Source: Microcoleus vaginatus HSN003 (GTDB taxonomy: Bacteria > Cyanobacteriota > Cyanobacteriia > Cyanobacteriales > Microcoleaceae). From it: DNA of 64,000 nt. Where the stretch lies: contig NZ_CP031705.1 of NCBI RefSeq assembly GCF_022701255.1, positions 5,456,001 to 5,520,000 on the forward strand, read 5' to 3'. Positions 8,230 through 16,038 of the stretch are shown here, one piece after another (the first letter of the stretch is position 1; each line of letters begins with the position of its first letter). A program made the position numbers and the translations under genes. Below the pieces are notes generated by a model. That model was given only the letters and a program-made list of their open reading frames with translations, was not told where the DNA came from and did no database searches.

Positions 8230-10170
8230 ATGCACAAACTTTTATATTTTGCGACTATAGGACTACTAGCTTTCTCGATCGGAGGATGCGGTGGCGACGA
8301 AGCCACCAACACAGCCAGCCCCAGCCCCACCCCCAGTGCAGCCTCTCCGTCTCCGGCCGCCTCTGCCAGCCCCACCCCAGCAGCTCAGAGTTTCCCGTCC
8401 CCAGTAGTAGCCGCCCAGCCTCCAGGGTTAATTCGATCGACCAACCCAGACGAACGAGCAAGACAGGCTCAAACAAATATCGGCAACACAAGGGAGAGGA
8501 ATCCAACGCTTCCGCTTCAGCCGGTCCCAGAAGGCCCTGTGACAACTAATCCTTCTCAGTTAGATCCCTTTGGGCCGCTGCCGCCGATCGAAGTTCAAAA
8601 CCCTCCGGGAGTTGGCGATGTCCCGGGCGGAGTCCCAGCAGGGCCGATGACAGCCAATCCGTTGCCCGAACTGCCACAGCGACAGGTGGCCATGATACCT
8701 AAACTGCCAGAACTATCCCGCCCAGTCCAAATTGGAGGAACTAAGCTTAAAGGCCCGGCCGCTCCCGAAATCAATCTCAGCCCCACAGCAAGAGGCGTTG
8801 TCAGCGAATTCAGGACGCTTCAGGCTCTGCTGGATGACACCACACAATATTCTGAGTACCGTACAGATCTGGGTACATTGGTTGATACTATTTACGGAAA
8901 AGAAGGACAAAAGAATTCAACCAGACGAGAGTTACTCCTAACTAACCGGCCATTCTTCAGAAGAATACAAAAGACTCTCGATGAATATCGGACAGCCTCA
9001 AGTCTGTGGAACCTTTACGGAGATCAATCGCCTGCTGATGCTCTGCGGTGTTCGATAGTGCCGGAAATTGCCGAGGCAATTGAGGTATATCGACCGCCGA
9101 CAGTAAGAAGGGGGGAACTGTCCTGCGTGACGCGAATCAATTTGCTGCAAGCAGTTTGGCGGCAGGGTAAGAATAGACTTGATGCAGCCCTCCGCGATCA
9201 AGACTATGAGGCGCGAACAATCGCAAAAGCGCCTCTTCTGCCAGTTCTATCCGCAACCCCGACAAATCGTGAGCCCGCAGGCGAGAGGGCCCTGGGTCGG
9301 GAATTAGCTTCGTTGCCAGAAGTGCCTGGGCTAAGCCCCCCGCCAGTAGGGCGTCGCCCAGCGGGATCTCCGTTAATAGCAGCGGGCCCCGGAGATCCTT
9401 CTCTGCCGGGAGGCGAAGGCGCGCAAGTTGGCTCCCCGCGCCAAGTTCCGGGACTCAATGCCCCTCAATTGGGCAGTCGCCCTGGACAGCCTGGTTTTCC
9501 AGGAGGCGAAGGCGCGCAAATAGGCTCGCCGCGCCAAGTTCCGGGGCTGAATACGCCTCAAGTGGGCAGTCGCCCTGGACAGCCTGGTTTTCCAGGAGGC
9601 GAAGGAGCGCAAATAGGCTCGCCGCGCCAAGTTCCGGGGCTGAATACGCCTCAAGTGGGCGGTCGCCCAATTTCAACACCAACTACCGGTAGGAATCCGC
9701 GCCGTCCAGCACCCCCGCGCCCGCCCCAGCCAATTGCAGCTAGACCCATAGGAGTGCCGGATCTGCCGGAACTGCCAGTAGACAAGCGCCCGCCCCAGTG
9801 GAGAGACCCCAATCCCCCACCTCCTCCCCAGATACCAGTAGTTCCTGCACCGCCGCCACCGCCTTCTACTGACATCGCTACAGGCACTGAAGTCAGCGGC
9901 GTGGTAAAAGTCGGGAACGAGACGCAAGTGATTGTCAAAGTACCGAATGAACCAACCAGCCGATATGTCAAAGTCGGGCAACGCTTGTCTAACGGGCAAG
10001 TGTTGGTGAAGCGGGTGGATATCAAGCCCGGAGCCGATCCAGTCGTGATTCTGGAGGAAAACGGCGTTGAGGTAGCCAAAGGTGTTGGCGAAAAACCCGC
10101 AAGTCGCCAACAACCCGCCAATGCAGTTATTAGCCGTCTGTCAAATCCGAATAGCTCAGCGCGACGGTGA
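8230..10170 (+). CDS. Proline-rich repeat lipoprotein with PilP/GspC-like tail
   Basis: From the ATG at 8230 the protein has 646 residues. This start places a signal peptide with a lipobox-like end (LLAFSIGGCGG) at the N-terminus, and GGGGGCG lies just upstream. An earlier in-frame ATG at 8188 would bury the signal. Low-complexity Ser/Pro/Ala follows, then a helical region (about residues 180-330 containing Cys pairs), then three tandem 31-residue units with the core PGFPGGEGAQIGSPRQVPGL, then polyproline. The last 90 residues (SGVVKVGNETQVIVKVP, VKVGQRLSNGQVLVKRVD, VVILEENG) resemble the small beta domain of PilP/GspC. A cell-envelope or pilus-associated role is inference. A terminator follows. 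Confidence 0.85.
   Translation: MHKLLYFATIGLLAFSIGGCGGDEATNTASPSPTPSAASPSPAASASPTPAAQSFPSPVVAAQPPGLIRSTNPDERARQAQTNIGNTRERNPTLPLQPVPEGPVTTNPSQLDPFGPLPPIEVQNPPGVGDVPGGVPAGPMTANPLPELPQRQVAMIPKLPELSRPVQIGGTKLKGPAAPEINLSPTARGVVSEFRTLQALLDDTTQYSEYRTDLGTLVDTIYGKEGQKNSTRRELLLTNRPFFRRIQKTLDEYRTASSLWNLYGDQSPADALRCSIVPEIAEAIEVYRPPTVRRGELSCVTRINLLQAVWRQGKNRLDAALRDQDYEARTIAKAPLLPVLSATPTNREPAGERALGRELASLPEVPGLSPPPVGRRPAGSPLIAAGPGDPSLPGGEGAQVGSPRQVPGLNAPQLGSRPGQPGFPGGEGAQIGSPRQVPGLNTPQVGSRPGQPGFPGGEGAQIGSPRQVPGLNTPQVGGRPISTPTTGRNPRRPAPPRPPQPIAARPIGVPDLPELPVDKRPPQWRDPNPPPPPQIPVVPAPPPPPSTDIATGTEVSGVVKVGNETQVIVKVPNEPTSRYVKVGQRLSNGQVLVKRVDIKPGADPVVILEENGVEVAKGVGEKPASRQQPANAVISRLSNPNSSARR
9411..9669 (+). repeat. 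93-bp in-frame tandem repeat in lipoprotein gene
   Basis: AGGCGAAGG recurs at 9411, 9504 and 9597, an exact 93-bp period (31 codons). The second and third units are nearly identical at the nucleotide level and the first is more diverged, which points to recent expansion by unequal recombination or slippage. Confidence 0.9.
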
Positions 10171-10201
10171 CAATAGACAGCAAAGTATGAAAAATGCTAA
10201 G

Positions 10202-10228
10202 GGCAAAAACTATAATTTTTGCCTTTTT
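10202..10228 (+). terminator. Rho-independent terminator after lipoprotein gene
   Basis: The stem GGCAAAAA (10202-10209) and TTTTTGCC (10216-10223) with a 6-base loop is followed by five T. It lies 30 bp after the stop codon. Confidence 0.8.
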
Positions 10229-10386
10229 GCATTTATGGCTGATATCGAATCTGAATGTAAAATTAATATAGAGTGAGTTAGTCGCTTCTGGGAAGAAACA
10301 TTAGGGATTAAAAAATAGAAGACTTTTCAGCGAGTCTTAGCTTCTATAAAATCCCTATTAGTAATGGAAGTCAAAGGAGATTTCTC

Positions 10387-11139
10387 ATGCTCGGTTCAAT
10401 TAAAAAATTAGGGATGGTGATATTAGTTGCTTCTTGTATCGGCAGCGCCACTAATCTCTTGAATCCCCAGCCATCAATGGCTCAACCAACACCTGATCCA
10501 AAACCCGAAGAAGGAAAACGCTCTCCCTTCTGCCAAGGAAACCCTCCTACGGGAAGAGTAAAATGCAATTACGAGGGAGGCGATAACTACGAGGGAAACT
10601 TCGTTAACGGTCTTCCCGACGGCAGCGGAGTCTACGTGTACGCTAATGGCGATCGCTACGAAGGACAATTTCGGAAAGGAGTGCCAGATGGTAGAGGGAC
10701 ATTCATTTTTAAAGATGATGCCCGCTACACAGGCGTGTTCCAAGACGGCACGATGAGATCTGGGACGGTCGTTTTCCCCAACGGCGAGCGCTACGTGGGA
10801 GACTTCGCAGTCGTCAGGAACGTTCAGACTGATGCCATTAGCAGCCAACCCGCAGGGCGAGGTCAATTTTTTTACTCCAATGGCGATCGCTATGAAGGAC
10901 AATTCTTTGCAGGTTCGCCCTTTGGCCCAGGGGTATTAGTACGCAAAGACGGCACTCGCTGTTCAGGCAGGTTTTTTAATCAAGAACTAGACGCTAGTGT
11001 CACCTGCACTTTCCCCAACGGTACGCGCTATGAAGGAGAATTGCGAAAGGGAGTGCCTCACGGTGTCGGAACGATGATAGATGCTAGCGGCAGGCGCTTT
11101 CCGGGGGTATATCGCAACGGCAAACGCGGAGTTTCGTAA
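10387..11139 (+). CDS. Secreted MORN-repeat protein, copy 1
   Basis: 250 residues. It has a signal peptide (MVILVASCIGSATNLL, cleavage likely after SMAQ) followed by about seven MORN motifs of the form YEGxFxxGxPxGxGxxxxxNGDR. Cys pairs (FCQGN, KCNYEG, TRCSG, VTCTF) could form disulfides in the periplasm. MORN repeats form an elongated beta sheet used for membrane or protein contacts; no enzymatic partner domain is present. AAAGGAGATTT upstream is a good ribosome-binding site for the ATG at 10387. A close paralogue follows 102 bp downstream on the same strand. Confidence 0.85.
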   Translation: MLGSIKKLGMVILVASCIGSATNLLNPQPSMAQPTPDPKPEEGKRSPFCQGNPPTGRVKCNYEGGDNYEGNFVNGLPDGSGVYVYANGDRYEGQFRKGVPDGRGTFIFKDDARYTGVFQDGTMRSGTVVFPNGERYVGDFAVVRNVQTDAISSQPAGRGQFFYSNGDRYEGQFFAGSPFGPGVLVRKDGTRCSGRFFNQELDASVTCTFPNGTRYEGELRKGVPHGVGTMIDASGRRFPGVYRNGKRGVS

Positions 11140-11241
11140 AGCATAAATTGAGGTTTTCAGGCCACTTTTGACCAGAAATCGGACAAAAGACAAATGACGA
11201 AGCAAAATAATATCCAGAAGCGTATAGGAGAGACTTAGTTA

Positions 11242-11955
11242 ATGATTTCCCGTTTTAAAACCAGTGGAATCGCTCTATTAGTTGCATCAGTGTTGGGAAT
11301 TGGTAGTTACGCGACTTATCCCTTGCCCTCAATGGCGCAAGGAACAGGAGCTAAAACCGGTCGCTGCGTCCCAGCTATCGCTACAGGTAGAGTTAGGTGC
11401 GATTACGACGATGGCGATAGCTATATCGGAGACTTCGTTAACGGTTTGCCCAGTGGCACGGGGGTATACGTATATTCCACGGGCGATCGCTATGAGGGGC
11501 AGTTCCGTCAAGGCCAGCCAAACGGTCGAGGACAATTTATATTTAAGGACGACGCTCGCGTCGAGGGCATATTCCGAGATGGCAGAATCAGCTCCGGGAC
11601 AGCTATTTTTACTAATGGCGATCGCTATATAGGGCCGTTTTCTCTGGATTGGAAAGTGGGTACGCCGACTGGACAGGGGCAATTCATTTTTGCTAACGGC
11701 GATCGCTTTGTGGGTCAATTTTTAGGGGGCAAGCCTTTGGGTACGGGAGTGTTCACCCGCGCTGACGGTACCCGGTGTTCGGGACAGTTCTTTAATCAAG
11801 AACTCGATGCTAGGGGTAGCTGCGCGTTTTCTAACGGTATTCGCTATCAGGGAGAGTTCCGTAAGGGATTGCCTCACGGCAAAGGGACAATTATCGATAC
11901 CAGTGGCCGGCGGTTTCCGGGAGTATTCCGTGAGGGCCAGCGGCTAGAACGATAA
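11242..11955 (+). CDS. Secreted MORN-repeat protein, copy 2
   Basis: 237 residues, a tandem paralogue of the preceding gene. It has the same signal-peptide style (SGIALLVASVLGIGS, then SMAQ), the same order of MORN motifs and the same Cys positions (GRCVPA, RCDYDD, TRCSGQ, GSCAF). Both proteins end with the same GRRFPGVxRxGxR block. The two therefore arose by duplication and have diverged moderately. AGGAGAGAC precedes the ATG. Function is unknown; an envelope scaffold is a reasonable guess. Confidence 0.85.
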   Translation: MISRFKTSGIALLVASVLGIGSYATYPLPSMAQGTGAKTGRCVPAIATGRVRCDYDDGDSYIGDFVNGLPSGTGVYVYSTGDRYEGQFRQGQPNGRGQFIFKDDARVEGIFRDGRISSGTAIFTNGDRYIGPFSLDWKVGTPTGQGQFIFANGDRFVGQFLGGKPLGTGVFTRADGTRCSGQFFNQELDARGSCAFSNGIRYQGEFRKGLPHGKGTIIDTSGRRFPGVFREGQRLER

Positions 11956-12132
11956 ACTCGGAATAAGTGCGATCTTTTAGTAAGGGCAGGTTGAGGGCTA
12001 ATAATTTTGGCACCAAACCTGCCATTGCTAGGTTTTAAAGTCAAAACTATTGATAATTTGTCACCGGCTTTTTCTCAACCGAATTGCTAATGTTAAATAT
12101 CCACTTAATGGAGTTAATGGAGGCGTTTTGAT

Positions 12133-12753
12133 ATGACAACTACTGCTTCTGCTTCCGGCCACACCGGCCAGTTTCCTTTCGACTTTGCCCCGCAGCGCAC
12201 TCAAGATGCTGATTTGTTGCGACAACTCAATTTTGTGCCTGGCTTGAAGGAAATATTGGCTTTGCGACAAGTTCATGCTTTGGAACACGCTACTGTCTGG
12301 GTACTGGGCCAATCGGTTGGTGCGACGACAGCAAGAACCGATAATGAGTTATTGGGCGGGATGTCCACAGACCAAGGGTTTTATCTTTATGGCCACGTTA
12401 ACATTGCACAGTTGCGTCAGGCAGTGCGCGAGGCTTTGCAGCGGATTGCCAGCGGAGAGTGGGATTTAGCTGTACATCCCCGCTGTGGCACGAATTTGTC
12501 GGTGGCGATGCTGCTAACGGCAGGACTTGCTGTCGGCATCCATTTAGCCCTACCTCGGGGGCCCATTCTGCAACTTTTAGGTTTGGGTGCGGCGGCTGCT
12601 GCTGCGGCTCAGTTAGCTCCTGATGTGGGTTCTCTAGCTCAGCGTTATGTCACAACTGCTATTCCGTTTAATTTGAGTGTTGTTGATATTACCGCAAGTC
12701 ACGACTTCTGGGGACGCGAAGCTCATTTTGTGCGGGTGCGTTGGGTTGAATAG
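12133..12753 (+). CDS. DUF6391-family membrane protein
   Basis: 206 residues. An N-terminal cytosolic part contains the conserved LRQVHALEHATVWVLGQ block (His/Glu-rich, possibly metal-binding). Two hydrophobic segments follow around residues 135-170 (MLLTAGLAVGIHLALP and ILQLLGLGAAAAAAAQLA), then a tail ending in FVRVRWVE. I recognise the HALEHAT segment as typical of the DUF6391 family found in cyanobacteria and chloroflexi. The biochemical role is not known to me. AATGGAGGCG upstream supports the ATG at 12133. It is a single-gene unit. Confidence 0.75.
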   Translation: MTTTASASGHTGQFPFDFAPQRTQDADLLRQLNFVPGLKEILALRQVHALEHATVWVLGQSVGATTARTDNELLGGMSTDQGFYLYGHVNIAQLRQAVREALQRIASGEWDLAVHPRCGTNLSVAMLLTAGLAVGIHLALPRGPILQLLGLGAAAAAAAQLAPDVGSLAQRYVTTAIPFNLSVVDITASHDFWGREAHFVRVRWVE

Positions 12754-12837
12754 TTGCACAGTATCAAGCCCGATCGATCGCAGTCATGGACGCAAAAAAG
12801 TGTCAACAATCACGGACTGTGCAACCGGATTGGATCT

Positions 12838-12943
12838 AACTCATCTGCGTTAATCTGTGTTTATCTGCCTGTATCTGCGGTCAAAAGAAGATAATTTCTT
12901 CACCGCAGATGACAATGGATTGACGCGGATTCACGCAGATGAA
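12838..12943. repeat. Palindromic ATCTGCG...CGCAGAT element
   Basis: CATCTGCGTTAATCTGTGTT with ATCTGCGGT on the left is mirrored by ACCGCAGATGACAATGGAT and CACGCAGATG on the right, making an imperfect inverted repeat of about 105 bp. Related ATCTGCGGTTAAA fragments occur near 13815, 51810 and 52590, so the family is dispersed. Noncoding. Confidence 0.7.
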
Positions 12944-13031
12944 GAGAATAGATATGTGAATAATTCCGATGCAGCGCGGATTTGATCTAACTAATAACAA
13001 CTAACTCATGACTTCTGGCTCATCCAAGCTC

Positions 13032-13760
13032 CTAAATACGATCGGGATCTACTCCTAACTCTCGCAACCTCGTCGCCAATCTTTCAGCACGTTGTTCAAG
13101 TTCCTGGAACCGAGCTTGTTCCGCTTTAATCAACCCTTCAACTAATGGCGGAGACAGTATTTCATTCACTGATAATGTCAGATTGGGAAATACTACAGAT
13201 ACCATTTGTTGCCCCGCCCTAAAATCAGTCTGGGTATAGATGTCTTCACCTTCAGGAAAGGCTAAAACTCGCACCAGTTCTTTGTTAGGTGTAGGGTCAA
13301 CAATTACATATTCTGGCACATTAGCTAGTTCGTACTCAGCTCGTTTAATCACATAATCGGCGCGCCGGTTTTGACTCACTACCTCTATGACTAACAGCGG
13401 CTTTTCCTCAAAATCGAGGATACCAGAACCTGGTCTAGCAGCAGCTTGTTCCAAAAGACTTTGAGTACAAACAACTACATGCGGAATCCGAGAGGTATCT
13501 TCTTCTGTTCTTACTCCCAGGCCTGTTTTTGCTACTAAGTCAAGATAGTGTTCAGCTAAATAACGCTGCAATTGGTAAACTAAATATTCGCCAATTTTGA
13601 TATGTAAAACTGTTGCGGTTGGCCTCGGAATTAATTTGCCTTTGTACAGTTCATATTGTAGATCGGAATCAGTTTGATAAAATCGGTATTCTTCAAAGGT
13701 CAAGGTGGGTGAAGTATCAATTTGCTGGGATTCAACAACTGGCACTACAGATTGAGACAT
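13032..13760 (-). CDS. Uma2-family putative endonuclease
   Basis: 242 residues of the Uma2 (DUF820) family, which adopts a PD-(D/E)XK nuclease fold. LTFEEYRFY leads the domain, ELYKGKLIPRP carries the conserved Glu/Gly pair, and PLLVIEVVSQNRRADYVIKRAEY contains the central acidic/E-V core and following Lys/Tyr. YVIVDP is the typical post-core strand. A C-terminal helix (about residues 205-242) is Glu/Arg-rich coiled coil. The family is heavily expanded in filamentous cyanobacteria; biological function is not established. This is one of four copies in the window. Confidence 0.88.
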   Translation of the reverse strand: MSQSVVPVVESQQIDTSPTLTFEEYRFYQTDSDLQYELYKGKLIPRPTATVLHIKIGEYLVYQLQRYLAEHYLDLVAKTGLGVRTEEDTSRIPHVVVCTQSLLEQAAARPGSGILDFEEKPLLVIEVVSQNRRADYVIKRAEYELANVPEYVIVDPTPNKELVRVLAFPEGEDIYTQTDFRAGQQMVSVVFPNLTLSVNEILSPPLVEGLIKAEQARFQELEQRAERLATRLRELGVDPDRI

Positions 13761-13954
13761 ATCTTTTCACCGATGTCGATATAATTCTATTATATTGAAT
13801 ATGCCTCGATCTGCCTGCATTTGCGGTTAAAAATTCCCAATTATCGATCGCACTCGGCACCATAATTGTCAGAGAATAGTTGAATAGTGTAAAATCAACT
13901 TTGCGATCGCCCCGACAACTCGACCTCACCCTTCCTTACACCATCTGAGTTCTT

Positions 13955-15055
13955 ATGTCAATCAAAAAAATTCTTTCCATAGTGCTGTTAATTTTCATCC
14001 CCATTTCCATCGCCGCTGAGTATTTGCACTGGGGTTCCCTCGCAGTTTTCATCACCTCCGCTTTAGGCATTATACCTCTGGCGATTTGGTTGAGCACAGC
14101 AACAGAAGAAGTGGCGATCGTTACAGGCCCCTCCATAGGCGGCTTATTAAATGCAGTCTTCGGCAATGCTACAGAATTAATTATTGCCATAGTGGCTTTG
14201 AAAGCTGGCTTAATTGACATTGTGAAAGCCAGCATAACCGGTACAATTATCAGCAACTTGCTCTTAGTCATGGGATTTTCCATGCTGCTAGGAGGAATCC
14301 GCTACAAAGAACAAGAATTTAAACCGATTATCGCGCGGGTGAACGGTTCCACAATGACTCTAGCAGTGATTGCAATTCTACTGCCGACAATGGTAATTTA
14401 TACCTCCAATGGAGTCGAACCCGCAGCCATTCAGAATCTTTCCTTAATAACTGCGATCGTCCTAATTGCAGTTTACGCTTTAACTCTGCTATTTTCATTA
14501 AAAACTCACAGCTATCTTTACGATGTTGGCTTACTAGAACTAGAGTCAGAAAATCCTCAAAATATCAAAGAGGAATCTACTACGCACAAACCGAATTTGT
14601 GGCTGTGGGTAGGGGTGCTAGTTGCCTCAACTGTTGCCGTTGCTTTTGAATCAGAAATTTTCGTTGGTGTGGTGGAAGAAACTACCAAAGGATTGGGATT
14701 GACGCCGCTGTTTACAGGGGTAATTCTGTTGCCAATTGTTGGCGGCGCGGCGGAATATGTAACTGCGGTGGGAGTTGCGATGAAAAACAATATGGATTTG
14801 TCAGTTTCTGTCGCAATGGGTTCGAGTTTGCTAGTTGCTTTGCTGGTAGCGCCGGTGTTGGTGATTATCGGATTAGTGATTCACCAGCCGATGGATTTAA
14901 ACTTCAATCCATTTGAAGTAGTTGCAGTTGCCATTGCCGTGACAATTGCTAATCTAATTAGTCTCGACGGTCGCTCTAATTGGCTCGAAGGAGTGCTCCT
15001 TTTAGCAACATACATCGTGTTAGGCGCAGCATTTTACTTTCACCCGATTACTTAA
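13955..15055 (+). CDS. cax: Calcium/proton exchanger, CaCA family
   Basis: 366 residues with about eleven hydrophobic segments in two homologous halves. The alpha-repeat signatures are GNATELIIAIVALKAG (first half, near residue 70) and GGAAEYVTAVGVAMKNN (second half, near residue 265); their Glu residues bind the cation. This matches H+/Ca2+ antiporters of the CAX group, which export Ca2+ from the cytosol (family knowledge). An acidic stretch (LELESENPQNIKEE) separates the halves, as in other CAX proteins. The start MSIKKILSIVLL at 13955 gives a complete first helix. Confidence 0.93.
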   Translation: MSIKKILSIVLLIFIPISIAAEYLHWGSLAVFITSALGIIPLAIWLSTATEEVAIVTGPSIGGLLNAVFGNATELIIAIVALKAGLIDIVKASITGTIISNLLLVMGFSMLLGGIRYKEQEFKPIIARVNGSTMTLAVIAILLPTMVIYTSNGVEPAAIQNLSLITAIVLIAVYALTLLFSLKTHSYLYDVGLLELESENPQNIKEESTTHKPNLWLWVGVLVASTVAVAFESEIFVGVVEETTKGLGLTPLFTGVILLPIVGGAAEYVTAVGVAMKNNMDLSVSVAMGSSLLVALLVAPVLVIIGLVIHQPMDLNFNPFEVVAVAIAVTIANLISLDGRSNWLEGVLLLATYIVLGAAFYFHPIT

Positions 15056-15071
15056 ACCAATAATTTTGTTG

Positions 15072-15099
15072 GAGGGGCACTCTCCCGTGGTTGCCCCTC
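15072..15099 (+). terminator. Possible terminator hairpin after cax
   Basis: GAGGGGCA and TGCCCCTC pair perfectly around a 12-base loop, 16 bp after the exchanger stop codon. Only a weak T-rich tail follows. The hairpin sequence also resembles the dispersed GGGGCAACC...GGTTGCCCC repeats of cyanobacteria. Confidence 0.4.
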
Positions 15100-15192
15100 T
15101 TCACCGGAAAATAACTTCTATTTTTTCTTGTTTGTTATTTCTCTGTCTCTTCAGCGGTTAATTAAAGTAAATAATTTTATGACAAAAAGTAG

Positions 15193-15837
15193 TTACGGAC
15201 AGCGACACTGTTGAACAGGAAAACACTGTCGTCTGCAACTTCTTTTTCTGCCTTTACGGTCGCGACAATCAGAAGTCTCTCGACATTCTACCCTATCTTC
15301 ACAAATTTGCTGACGCGGAAAAATCCCTAAGTTTTGTACAGAAACTTCAGCGGTAAGCGTACCCTGTTCTATAACCTGGTCATTTTCTTTAATTTCATAG
15401 AGAAACTTATTTTCTCCCTCTAAAACCGAAAAAGTTCTTGTTTTGTGACTGTTACCCAACTTAAATCCAAAATCCTCGGAAAATTCACCTTTGTCATAAC
15501 CTCTGTTTGTGTAGGGATATGGGTTAGTTTCCATTCCCTCAGTCACATTTTTAATTATCACCCTTCTGTTAGGCCCGGGGGGAGTCTTGCTGGAAACAAA
15601 TCGAGCGCTTTGCGAATCAGGAGAGAAGACAGTACCTGCACATGGGCCTACATATTCAATGCGCTTAAATTGAATCAAATTAATATTAAAAGCATTTTCG
15701 TTTTTGACCCTAAATTGTGCGTCGTTAGTCTGCTGGGCGCTGACTGTGAAAGCTGCTAGTGTCAAAAAAAGGGTTCCGAGAAAAATAGCTAGAAATTTGA
15801 TTTGTGGCCTCCCCGTAACAAATCTGGTGTGCTCCAT
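15193..15837 (-). CDS. Secreted Cys-rich protein, unknown
   Basis: 214 residues. The signal peptide is FLAIFLGTLFLTLAAFTVSAQ (about residues 16-36 in parts). The middle is a beta-rich domain without a known motif (RIEYVGPCAGTVFSP, NKFLYEIKENDQ). The last 40 residues are very rich in Cys and Arg/Asp: CEDRVECRETSDCRDRKG then SCRRQCFPVQQCRCP, seven Cys in about 36 residues. That spacing suggests a compact disulfide-bonded or metal-binding knob outside the cytosol. I do not recognise the family. It has its own promoter region and no operon partner. Confidence 0.75.
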   Translation of the reverse strand: MEHTRFVTGRPQIKFLAIFLGTLFLTLAAFTVSAQQTNDAQFRVKNENAFNINLIQFKRIEYVGPCAGTVFSPDSQSARFVSSKTPPGPNRRVIIKNVTEGMETNPYPYTNRGYDKGEFSEDFGFKLGNSHKTRTFSVLEGENKFLYEIKENDQVIEQGTLTAEVSVQNLGIFPRQQICEDRVECRETSDCRDRKGRKRSCRRQCFPVQQCRCP

Positions 15838-16038
15838 CTCTCTCTACCTCTCATGTGAATAGATAGCATTTTGTTGACAAGTTATTATTTTAACTTGAGA
15901 GCAGATATGCTGTCAAAGTCGCTCGGATAGTTTTCTAGTGAGGATTTTAGTCCTTGATGCTGAGTGGCGAAAGGGAAAAGTGAAGTCCTAGGTGCGAACT
16001 TTGTGGAGTCAGGAATGAAGTCCTGAGTACGAACTTAA

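Noticed and set aside
11985-12023. GGCAGGTT...AACCTGCC hairpin after the second MORN gene
   Set aside because: Stem is perfect but there is no T run and the loop is long, so it is not a convincing terminator.
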